DNA of 64,000 nt from Hyaloscypha bicolor E. Taxonomy: Eukaryota; Ascomycota; Leotiomycetes; Helotiales; Hyaloscyphaceae. The notes under the pieces are model-generated. The model was not told the DNA's origin. It did not search any database and saw only the letters and a list, made by a program, of their open reading frames with translations. The position numbers and the translations under genes are program-made. Of this stretch, positions 43,467 through 53,560 are shown in pieces. How positions within the stretch are numbered: the first letter of the stretch is position 1; the number at the start of each line of letters is the position of its first letter. The stretch is from assembly GCF_002865645.1 (NCBI RefSeq), contig NW_020194659.1, forward strand, positions 438,688 through 502,687, written 5' to 3'.

Positions 43467-44216
43467 TGTGGAAGGACGTTCTCCTTGTGGTTAATACACA
43501 GAAATTGTTTCGTGCCAAAATGGACGTCTCTTACTGTAAAATCAAACAATGGCTGTTTGCTGCTTGTCAGCTGAAATTAGCTGTAAATTATTACTCGTGC
43601 TCGCGGCAGGCAAAGGCTGGTGGGTACAGGGGCGGAGGAAGTCTTCATGTGATGAGGCGGCCCAGCAGCCTGGATTGAGCCGGCCCCCGAACCCCCCTGT
43701 CTGATTAATTAAACAGGTTCTATTCAGACGCGTGGAAGGCCGGGTGGCATTCCGATTTAAACCTCGGGCTGCAACGAGTGCGGCAGTGCGCCGCAGTGCT
43801 TGGAGCCGAATATTTTAAAATAGAATGACGGTGGATTTAACGATACCCCTGAGCCTGGCCCGGTACAGACTTCTAGGCCGCACGAATAAAGCTTGTTTTT
43901 TATCGGACCTACTATGACTTATCCAGTAACTGCTCCGGTGCTACTTCCCTTTTGAAATCGCAAGCAGGGTTTTGGACCAGCATAAACTAGATAACTCAAG
44001 CCGCAAATAGTATTTGTATCCGATGTGCGACCCACTATTTACATGCAGTAGCAAAGCTTATTGAATTTCGCCGGATCGTGTCCGGATCGGGAGCTTTTCA
44101 GCCTGTGCACTGTGTCCAGAGGGGAATTCCATGTCACTATTTCTAATCGCTTAAGCAATACCACCGCACCTTACCTTGCCCTTCAGGTTGCTTCTTTGTA
44201 TTAGGAGAAGTTCTTA
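43467..44216. other. Promoter region of prolyl aminopeptidase; no other gene
   Basis: No coding evidence was seen. Confidence 0.45.
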
Positions 44217-44491
44217 CGAGCCCAGCCTCATAGATCTGTGCACTACAGGGCATTTCACATACAAATGAAAATCCAAATTCTTCTAAACTTTAGCAGTTTT
44301 GATTTTGCGAAGTGTAATTTAGCCATTTCCATACCCTCTCCCACGATCATAGACTATTGCAACTAATAAAGGTTGTGAGATTTTGAAGTGACAGTCGTGA
44401 CTTCTGGGTTTTAATGCCTGAAGGCGTTTTCGCGAAGCCTGAAAACTCCGAGAAAAAGCCCTGTGCGCACAGACCCATGAGGCTGGGCTCG
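44217..44491. mobile_element. MITE-like element with TTA target duplication
   Basis: 275 bp with inverted ends. The left end CGAGCCCAGCCTCATAGATC matches the reverse complement of the right end CGAGCCCAGCCTCATGGGTC, and similarity continues for about 38 bp (TCTGTGC, ACAGGGC). Both sides carry TTA directly outside the repeats (44214-44216 and 44492-44494), the 3-bp duplication typical of PIF/Harbinger elements. No coding capacity. Confidence 0.75.
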
Positions 44492-44827
44492 TTAGGTGCG
44501 GGGTAACTACAGGACAGGATTGGCAGCCTGGAAAGTTCCCTGTCCGGAGGGACAACCCCGTACTTCCGCGAGCTCAGGAGAAATAACCAAAAAGGGACGA
44601 GTGCCGAAGCGTTGGAATATCTGTACCCCAGGACTCGCCAATGAAGCCCTGTATTGGTTTTTAGGTTCGATATATTTCGGAGAAATGGTCATTCAAACTT
44701 TACTTAACCACGCTCTAATCCGCACGAACAAGCAAGCTCTTCAATCTTGTTTATCCCTTCTAGTATTTTCTCAGATCTTAGTCATCCTTAACATTTTCAA
44801 ATTCCTCGTGTAGTACTGAATAGAACT

Positions 44828-45738
44828 ATGCAGCCCAAATATTTGCTCGTCGCTATTATTAGCACAGTTTCTGCGCTGCCTTCTGAAAATCTTCACATTT
44901 GGCAACCTCCCAACCCAACAGATCGTCAGTCCCCCCCCCATCTCGCGCATTCCAGAAGGATTCGAGATCTGACTCCGACTTAGGCCGAAGCCCTTGTCCC
45001 ATGTTAAATACGCTGGCAAACCACGGGTTCCTCCCACGTAATGGTGTCAATGTTTCTCTGGATGATCTAATCACCGGGCTCAGCGAATCTATCAACCTCG
45101 CAGCAGCTGCCACAGAAACTCCTGGAGAAATCGCCCTGACAACCTCCACGACTGGCAATGCATCGACTTTCAACCTCGATGATTTGGATAAGCACCACAG
45201 TAAGCCTGAATCATGGTCTTTTAATTAACGTAGAGAATCGGAGTTAATATTCTGCACAGTCCTTGAGCATGACGCTAGTCTAAGCCGCAATGATTTCTAC
45301 TTCGGCGACGACCACACCTTTAACAGGACGATCTGGGGCCAAACCCTCACCCACTTTCCCAACCGCACCATCTCCTTTGCTAACGCTGCGGCTGCACGGT
45401 CAGCCAGAATTGCTGCAGCTGCAGCTGTGAACCCGCAGTTCAACATGACAGCTACGGAACACACAAACAGCTATTTCGAGTCTGCGCTATATATGGGGGT
45501 TTTTGGGAATCTCACGACCGGAAATGCGGTCACGAAGTTTGTCGAGATCCTTTTTAGTAAGTCTGCCTACTAGCTTGCCCACATTATGTGTACACGAAGG
45601 AACAACATTGCGACTCGTGCTCACAGTCTTGTAGCGCAAGAGAGACTTCCATATATAGAAGGCTGGAGGAAATCTGCCCAGGAAATTACATTTGATAACC
45701 TCTTGTACTTGGTCGGCCAATTGACTGCTGCGACGTAA
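44828..45738 (+). pseudogene. Secreted heme-thiolate (chloroperoxidase-like) peroxidase with a single frameshift in a C-run
   Basis: Three exons (44828-45199, 45260-45556, 45635-45738) total 773 nt, one base short of a 257-codon gene. Residues 1-16 are a signal peptide. At 44931-44939 there are nine C residues; ten are needed to pass from the WQPPNPTD frame to the frame with RSPCPMLNTLANHGFLP. From there all is in phase: the heme-ligand Cys in PCP, the acid-base EHD motif in ILEHDASLSRND, TEHTNSYFESALYMGVFG and the last-exon QERLPYIEGW. This is the chloroperoxidase/unspecific peroxygenase family (PCP...EHD, chloroperoxidase-like rather than EGD). The acceptor of intron 2 must be TTGTAG at 45634. 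It is either a homopolymer sequencing error or a very recent null. Confidence 0.82.
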
Positions 45739-46595
45739 GATTTGCCTAATCTGGATAGAAGGAAGGGGCGCTATAATATCAGAAGAGGAATGCGGATGGG
45801 ATGCGAAGATACAATCGGTGTGTGTGTCTGTCGGCGTGTTTGAGCTATTAGGACATGGCTTAGTTTTAATGGCTTGAATGCGTATTCACGTGATCCGCAG
45901 CCAAGTCCTTTCCGCGCTACTTTGAACAGTGATTCTGTTTTCGAATTTCAGTTCATTCCAAATGCGCCGTGCTTAAAGAATACCAAATGGCTATACCCTA
46001 ATCAGCCATCGTCCCCAGACTCTTTATCCGAGCTGGACTCTGCCTTCTCCTGCTGATCTTGAAATCTTTGAATCACCGCGTCATTGACCATGAGTCCAGC
46101 GTATCGGCTGCAGTTCTGTACTGAGATACGCGTTGTTCTCAGGCTTTGGCTTTCTTTCTTTGACTTCCGCCGAGTATGCTATAGGTTCCGATTGCCCTCT
46201 CTAATATGCACGTTGGTTGCCGCAAGTCTTTCCAAGACGCGTCTCTCTCCGGGTTGGCAGATGGAAGAGGGGGGATGGGGAGCCTGGGAAAGTCTTCCAC
46301 GAGGTATGTCCATCGAATAGTAGCAGCAAGAACCAAATCCAGACCACCAATCTCCGCATGGCACCTGGAAAACCTGGCTAGCCATAGCCACGCAAGGTCC
46401 AACTTGGAGCCCCATCTTCCGCTAGCACACTAAGATCTATCTTCACTGCATTCTATGCTCCACTTACTAACCACGAATGTAGGATAATTCCGTTCTACTA
46501 GCACTAGATTCAAGCTTTCAACTATACCAGTTAGTACTAGTACCAATCAGGAACGACGCCTCCTACATCTAAAGCCACAAGCACGAGATGGGCTA
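45739..46595. other. Intergenic, no gene seen
   Basis: Overlapping frames at 46139-46433 on both strands show no domain. Confidence 0.45.
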
Positions 46596-47238
46596 CAGTC
46601 GATCCGATCCAAAAGCGACAAAAAAAGAAAAGTCTACCAAAATACTAATTGATATAAATCATATTAATCGGAACTATCGTATATCTTATAGTAATTATTT
46701 CCTTAGTCTCCGATTTTTAATACCTTTAATATTACAGAAGTTACAAAGCACGTGACCATTTTTATACGAGCTCGCATAGAAATTTTGGCGTTTTGTAAGA
46801 GTAAAAAATCACATCTCGTATAGGATACGAGGCTGCACGTGATTAAAATTATGAACTTTTTATACTTTATATTCTCTTTAGTAGTAACTCTTAAAATTTA
46901 GGCTCTTACTAGACATACTAAGCTTATAGAAGCTTAAGGAGCCTTATAAGACCTTATAAGTCTAAGTTTAATTTATTATTTACTTAGGTACACGTGACTT
47001 TCGTGAAATATTTTGGCGTTTTGTATGGTCAGAAATCAAAAAAGTAAGAAACGTCCGTGCACTTCAAAACTCGATTACTAATTAACCACAAATCGCATTA
47101 AAAATCTGATTAATAGGTTTTATTCGCTTGCTTCTTCTCTATAATTACATTACTTAGTATTAAGTACTCGGGGTTGTGATTAAAAAGTTATTATGGATGG
47201 GGGGCGACCGTTTTGTCGCTTTTGGATCGGACCGACTG
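46596..47238. mobile_element. MITE-like element with TA target duplication and internal repeat
   Basis: 643 bp, TA-rich inside. Ends are inverted repeats of about 28 bp (left CAGTCGATCCGATCCAAAAG; right reverse complement CAGTCGGTCCGATCCAAAAG, one mismatch), flanked by TA on each side. Inside, two CACGTGAC sites (46749 and 46991) are each followed by the 16-mer ATTTTGGCGTTTTGTA (46782 and 47010). No coding frame. Probably a non-autonomous Tc1-mariner-type element, partly RIP-damaged. Confidence 0.75.
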
Positions 47239-49103
47239 TACCCAAAGTTTAAGAATCCTCTAAAAAGTAAAGTATACATCTGAGGTCAAGTTAACAACTC
47301 GTCGCAGTAATTCAATCAGGCTATTGGGGTGGCGGAATTACTAGCCAGGGGAGTGCCGGGTCCAGCAACATATTGCAGTTGGGACATTTCGAAAGGCCAA
47401 GAAGAACCACGACACTTGGAGTAGCAGGGACAATTGTTGGCCCAATCGCAGAGATATAATGGCAAGAAGCAGTGATCTCGTCTTCCGGAACTCGCAGCAG
47501 CCAGGCGAGTTAGGACAAGCTGAATACGGGGGCAGAAGCGAGGTTTTGCGGGAAGGGATAGACAGGGGAAGGATATCTTCGTGCCAGTATCGTAATACCA
47601 GTAGGTTGGACCCTTCTCAGTAGACCCGGAGGTGGGGGTTGGAAGACAGAAAACGGTGAGGTGTGTCTTCCGTAAAAGTAATGCACCAGTGCTGACATTG
47701 TCTCCCCTGTAGCAACGAGACACACCAAGGTCTTTTCGAGAACCCAAAATGCAAACAATATACGAAAGCAGGGAGAAAGCCGTGTTGTGGAGGGGGAATA
47801 CATTACAGCGAGACAATTCATCCTGGTGTGGCTAGAATTCAAAGCGGCGGCTGCTTTACTTTGCTCAACAAACGCCTTCTACCAGATATCCTCAATTTCG
47901 ACGAGTTCAATTGTATTCTTGATGGAAAGGAGGCAATAAAGAATCATTTTGTAAGGTTCCCATGGCCTAGGAAGCATGTTTTGCGGACTTCTAATTCGCT
48001 GCGTGCTGCAGGACGAGAGCCACATTGCTCGACTGGACTCTGAAGTCTGCAACACAAACAGCCCCTTCTCCATACAAGCCCTCGAAAACGAAACAAAGTA
48101 AACAAGATCTGGAAGAATATGGGAGAGGCCCTATATAGTTGGATCGTGTCTTGAATACAGCAATTGGTCTATTCTTTTGGATTAGCAGCGCAATAGCACC
48201 TCTAGCAGACGGCAATCTTGGGCGGAGCACATTTAACGAGGAGCATCGGCATCCTCGGACAGACTTGCTCTGCGGTGCATACTGTGTCAAGAGCAATGTC
48301 CACGTACCGATCTCAAGACATTCGTGTCAAGCAGCAGATTCAACATACTTGGTCCATGAGGCTTCGTCGTCGCTTACACAACGTCGTGAGAACGACAAAT
48401 TGAGAAACTTCAAAATTTTATCTTCCCCCATCAGCGCAATCTCTTCTTCAAGTTTTTAATCCACCATCTTTTCCAGAAAGTATATCCCCAATCTCACCGG
48501 TCGTAGTCCCCGCTAAGCCACCCTTCTTTCCAACAAATCTTAAAACCGCAAGTATTTCAAGCCCCTTACCACCTGCAGACTGCGTTGTCAACTTCCGACC
48601 CGTGTCTCCTACTGGTTCCGATATCTGCCAGCAAGGCCGAGTCGTTGCCCGGCTCTTCTACCTTACCAGAGGAGGAGATAAATCACGTGTTTACCCCTGA
48701 ATCCACGTGATTTGTCTGCTCTGATACTGCCTTACCCCTCACATTGCATCCTTCGAATACGAAATAATGTTCACCAGTCATTGAGTTTCAAGTATCGACG
48801 AATCAAGCCATGGCAGAAGTGCTCAGTGAAATATTGGCAGGCGTAGTTGTCTCTACAATATTCTAGTCGATGTTTCCAAGACTATGATAAATACAGATAG
48901 ATCAGTTCTCCGAATTTGCACAAGCAAACAGTCATCATTTTATGGCCTGCTCCCATCACCGTCATTATCAATGTTGTCAAATTCAAACCGAAAATCGATC
49001 TCTTCAGAACAGGGAACAGCTCTTTGATTCGAAACTCTCCCTTGGTACATATGTCCCTCTTGTTACATTGGTACCTCTATTGCAAAAAGCACAAGGGCTC
49101 ATG
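47239..49103. other. Gene-poor stretch
   Basis: Moderate GC but no supportable gene. Two overlapping minus frames (47316-47842) have Cys and Pro but no family match, and a plus segment at 48490-48680 reads a Pro/Ser-rich peptide without start or splice partner. These may be remnants of secreted proteins. Confidence 0.35.
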
Positions 49104-49718
49104 TTACAGCTTGGCTTTACTCATATTTTCACTATCACGGAAGCATACACCTTCTAAAGCATTCCAAGGCTGCTCCTGGATGCTCTCATTTTGCCATCTC
49201 TCCATTGGTGTGCCTCCACGCTCCGTCCCGCCAGTGTTGGAGTTGAATGCGCCTTGTGCCAGTGGTCGAGAGACATACTGGAAGGTTGCATGGCCCGCGG
49301 CGTTAGCATCTGTACTTTTAGAAGTATTCAGATAAGGGAATTTTCCAGTATAGGGTTGAGAAGGTTGCTGAGAAGCAGGCCCGTCGCAAGAGGCAACCTG
49401 GGCATGGCTGTGTGTGTAGTCGACTCGTTTGTTATGATCGTTCTGGAACCGCTTAGTTTTCTTACTGAGTATTGTTGCTTTCTTTTGGGTAACCTTACCA
49501 TTGGGGAAATAAGAGGTAGCAGAGACTTGTATGGACGGGATAGGTGGTGTGCACTTTAGTCTTGATAGAAGAATTGCAAGTATATTTCTAGAGGTAAGGT
49601 ATATGTTTCGTGCGCAGCACAAAGAAAAGTCAAGAAGTAATGATGATTGATATTTTGAAGAGACGGAAAAGTACAGATTGAGCGAGAGGTATGAGAAGAG
49701 CCTTTTTATATCTGCCAA
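49104..49718 (-). CDS. Hypothetical 204-codon frame, unrecognised
   Basis: An uninterrupted minus-strand frame. Residues about 60-195 have ordinary polar protein composition (many Gln, Ser, Asn, Gly; a TGGTERGGTP stretch; a WQNESIQEQPWNALEG end), while the first 45 residues look like translated non-coding DNA. There is no domain, signal peptide or recognisable homologue. It could be the long last exon of an unrecognised gene or chance. I do not assign a function. Confidence 0.25.
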   Translation of the reverse strand: MADIKRLFSYLSLNLYFSVSSKYQSSLLLDFSLCCARNIYLTSRNILAILLSRLKCTPPIPSIQVSATSYFPNGKVTQKKATILSKKTKRFQNDHNKRVDYTHSHAQVASCDGPASQQPSQPYTGKFPYLNTSKSTDANAAGHATFQYVSRPLAQGAFNSNTGGTERGGTPMERWQNESIQEQPWNALEGVCFRDSENMSKAKL

Positions 49719-49783
49719 GTGCTCTGTATGTCCTCTTCAAAGCCTCGTAAGTTTTACATTCCATATTTTTCTCACCCAAAACT

Positions 49784-50088
49784 GGCTCGATGACGGTTTT
49801 GCAACGATCAAATGAGACTAATAATTGAACTTGAGACCTGAAGGTTTTGAAATGAGCTAGTTAGGGCGTAGAGGCGAAATTGACCCTGAGGCTCGACGGT
49901 TTTATCCCCTGCGAATCAACACTGCATGTACAAAGCAAGGCGTCCATGCAAGTAATAATTGTTGTGTGGTGGATGTGATCTATCGCAAGACAGCTACCGT
50001 CTCGTTTGAGGCTTGAAGGTTTTGTTCTGATCCAATATGAAGTGCAGGAAACAGCCACAATCTGGAACTTTTCGGACCTGGCGGTTTT
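49784..50088 (+). repeat. Five dispersed copies of a ~16-nt motif upstream of the Clr5-ankyrin gene
   Basis: Copies at about 49784, 49833, 49888, 50008 and 50073 follow the pattern GAGRCYYGAMGGTTTT (for example GAGACCTGAAGGTTTT and GAGGCTCGACGGTTTT), all on the same strand, with uneven spacing of 48-120 nt. Flanks are not conserved. The block ends about 260 bp before the Clr5-ankyrin start. Confidence 0.6.
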
Positions 50089-50346
50089 TTCATCGACCAA
50101 TCATTAAACGACACCCACACCACACTGTTTTCTTGGGTAGGCGACTATTTGCACGTCAGTGAAATTTCCCTCTGCTTCGCCTGGTTAAGTATACAGACTT
50201 CAAGGACACCACATTCTTCCCTCTCACCTCCCAGAAATATTGCAGCTCCTCGAAGCTCTTGAACAATAGCCTCATATCCAGCCTTCTCTTTTGTACCCTC
50301 GCCTTAAATATTTCCCCATTCGAGTTTTGGTCTGCATCAGGCTGCC

Positions 50347-53300
50347 ATGGCGTTGGATTGGGAGACTCACAAACATACGATTGAGCACCTTTTCAGCGAT
50401 GAGAAAAGGACCTTGACAGATGTGATGTGCATCATGGAGGGGAAGTTCAAATTCGTTGCTAGGTAGGAGGCCAGTTATTCATCTCGCGAGGAACAATGTG
50501 TGCTGGCATAGACTAACATATCTTTAGTAAATCTGGCTATGAGAGACAGCTGAGGAAATGGGGCATCCGAAAGAACACATCCAGATCACATATAGCGTTC
50601 CTAAAGGTCAAGCTCTCACAGCGGCAGAAACAAAACAAAGACAGCTATGTCCACGTAAAGGGTGTCCAGCTTCCAAAACTCGAGATAGAGAAAAGGATCG
50701 CTCAATGTTATGTTCCTCTAACAGAGCAGTACGCACGTGAGTTGCTTTGTTCTCTTTTAAGAGTATGTGTTGCCTAACGATAAATAGTCGAGCGATGTAA
50801 TACTCCACCTGGAGGGATGATTGTCATGACGCCAACATCGGACTGTTATATGCGCTGTGTGAAAGCGAAAGACCTTCCGTGGATATATTTTCGGAAACAG
50901 CTTTCGTCGATCAGTGGTAAAAACACCTGTTTATATCCTTGGTCAAGCTACTGACGAGATTAAGGAACCCTTAACATGCTGATCGACATGCCACCTGAAA
51001 CCCTCAGAGCTATTATACCCGCCGTTGGTGCCGGAGTCGGTCTTTCAATTGAAGGTCAGGTAGAAAAAGTCATTCACCGTCTTTTTGCCACCTTACCGAT
51101 GAAACAAGAAGATGATGCTTACTCTGTTTTTGGTCGAATTGTGGGAACCGACTACTCTCGTGCTTTGATAGAGATCTTGAAACTTACAGCTTTCCTATTA
51201 TCGAACAAGCTCCTGTATGGAGAGACGTATGACTTGGTCTGCGATGAATTACTTAAGTGGTTCCAGATAGGAGACAACTACCTCTTGGTCAGGGCTATAC
51301 TATCGCACAGGCTGCCAACGATTGAGGCCTTTGCCGAAGGGATATTTGCCAGTGCGCTAGAAGCTGAGGATCGACAAATGGTGGGAATTTTCCTTGACTT
51401 AGGCATGAACCCAAATATCATGATTGAAGGAAGAGAAGAGGGTGAGAGACAGACGGCACTGCAGTGTGCGACTCGAAGATCCAGTCTTGGTCTTGTTGAG
51501 CTTCTCTTAAAGTTTGGAGTAGATGTGGATTTAACACCGACATCAGGAGGATATATGCGTCCCTGGGATCCACTAACGGCACTTCAAACCGCTGTGGAAA
51601 ATGGGAGTGTGGGGATTGCAAGACTGCTTATTTCGAGAGGCGCCACTGTGGAACGCCCGACAAGGAGAGTTTAACCTTATCACCCCTTCAACTTGCTGCA
51701 AGGGAGGGACATACAGAACTGGTGGAAATACTGCTCGAACATGAAGCGGATATCAACGTACAGTCTGGTGACCTCGGATGCCCCTTGGAGTGTGCAATCC
51801 GCGCTGGGGCGAACGATTTAGTTGAGATTCTTTTGAAGCATAGTGCAGACATCAACCCTGAGCCCAAGCATGGGGACAAATATTGGACCAACAACACGCC
51901 CTTGCAAACGGCTGTTATGTTAGACGATTCTGAAATGGCCCTAAGCTTTCTGAAACTGGGCGCCAATGCAAATGTACCTGCATCCACAACTGAAGGTGAA
52001 GGTACTAGAACTGCACTCCAATGGGCTGCTGAGAATGGGAATCTTCAACTTTGCCAGGTCCTGATGGAGGCTGGTGCTGACCTCAACGCCACTCCAGCGG
52101 TTTTCGGCGGAATAACAACACTTGCTGGTGCTGTTTCTTCGATGAACTACGAGCTTGTCCAGCTTCTACTGAAGCACGGCGCTGCAGTCAACGCACGATA
52201 TAACGATGAATATGGGAAACTGGGGAAACAACCGGGCACGGCGCTTGAAACAGCCGTAAAGCTCAACGACACTGCAATGACACGACTCCTGCTGTCTGTA
52301 GGGGTAGACCCAAAAATAGGTTAGCCTCTCATCCGCGCCGTTGGAAAACAAAATCTTGAGCTCGTTTCAATGCTGCTGGAAGCCGGTGCAGACATCAACA
52401 AACTGGAAAAACTTACTGGTCAAAGTGCACTGAGCAAGGCAGTGAGAAGAAACAACTCTCATCTTGTTCACTTTCTGCTAGATGCAGGAGCGAATGCCAT
52501 CCCGAAGCTAGATGACGCCTTAGATGAATGTCTTGCTGTCCCAATAGCTGAAGCGGTTCGCCTCGGCCACGTTGAGATGATCGAAATTCTGCTTCGCGCA
52601 GGCGCGGATTGCAATCAGCAGAGTAGAAGAGTTTTTAATCCGTACATGGATCTGAATGCTTTGCAGGAGGCTGCAAGCAGTGGAAATATTGGCATTGTGC
52701 CGCGCCTCCTTGCAGGTGCGGACGTGAATTATCCGGCAGCACCACGAGATGGGCGGACAGCTCTGCAAGCCGCCGTACAATCCCAAAACCGCGAGCTCAT
52801 TCAGCTATTAGTGGATCAAGGTGCCGACCTGAATAGCCAAGCAGCAGAACGCTGGGGACTTACAGCGCTACAAGCAGCAGTTGATACTACGGATGAGGCG
52901 CTCGTGCGATTCTTATTAGCCAACTCTGCCAACGCGAAAGACGCGCCTGCAGTTGTGGAAGGTCGCACGGCTCTGCAAAGGGCAGCAGCGAACGGAGATG
53001 GCGAACTGGTCCGTCTGCTGCTGGACTATGGGGCAAATGTAAACGCGCGGGCAGCCTATCATCACGGATGGACTGCCCTCCAAGTCGCCGCCGAAAGAGG
53101 ACACTACGAAATAGTGATACTTCTGCTGACAGAAGGAGCGAATGCCAACGCGCCAGCTTGTCCCGAACGCGGTATCACTGCGCTCCAGGCAGCTGCTAGT
53201 GGAGGCTATCTACACATAGCAGAAGTTCTTCTGGAGGCAGGGGCTAGTGTGAATGCACGAATATCAAATCCACATGGCAAGTTCACTGGCAACACGGCCC

Positions 53301-53560
53301 TGGAGGCTGCGGCAGCTTCTGGACGCATAGATATGTTGAAATTGCTTTTGAATGCAGGGGCAGATATTACCTCTGGCTCTGGCTGTTTTCAATTGAACGT
53401 AGCATTAGATCTTGCGACCAGGCTTGGCGATATTCCGGATCAATCGGTTTCTGCCGATTCGTTCCAGGGGTCTGGAACGGGCGGTAATGGAACGTTCCAA
53501 TCGTTCCTAAGCGAGCTAATCCCTGTAGATTCTCGTTATTTTGTAAAGAACTTCCATTAA
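50347..53560 (+). pseudogene. Clr5-domain ankyrin-repeat protein, broken
   Basis: Exons 50347-50462, 50528-50736, 50788-50916 and 50965 onward join in phase (branch ACTGAC before 50965). The N-terminus is a Clr5 domain (residues about 3-60: DWETHKHTIEHLF, then GYERQLRKWGIRKN), a putative DNA-binding fold of fungal ankyrin proteins. After a linker come at least a dozen ankyrin repeats (pattern T-A-L-Q-x-A-x-x-x-G-x-x-x-L-V-x-L-L-L). Two faults: a frameshift at about 51650-51668, and a TAG at 52322-52324 inside G-stop-PLIRAVG (a CAG-to-TAG change fits). The repeats then run to about 53425, where the text becomes unlike ankyrin (from ALDLATRLGDIPDQ), suggesting truncation by the adjoining repeat DNA. 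Function unknown. Confidence 0.82.

Noticed and set aside
47316..47842. Two overlapping minus frames with Cys and Pro
   Set aside because: One begins at a non-ATG codon and neither has a signal peptide, splice partner or recognisable family.
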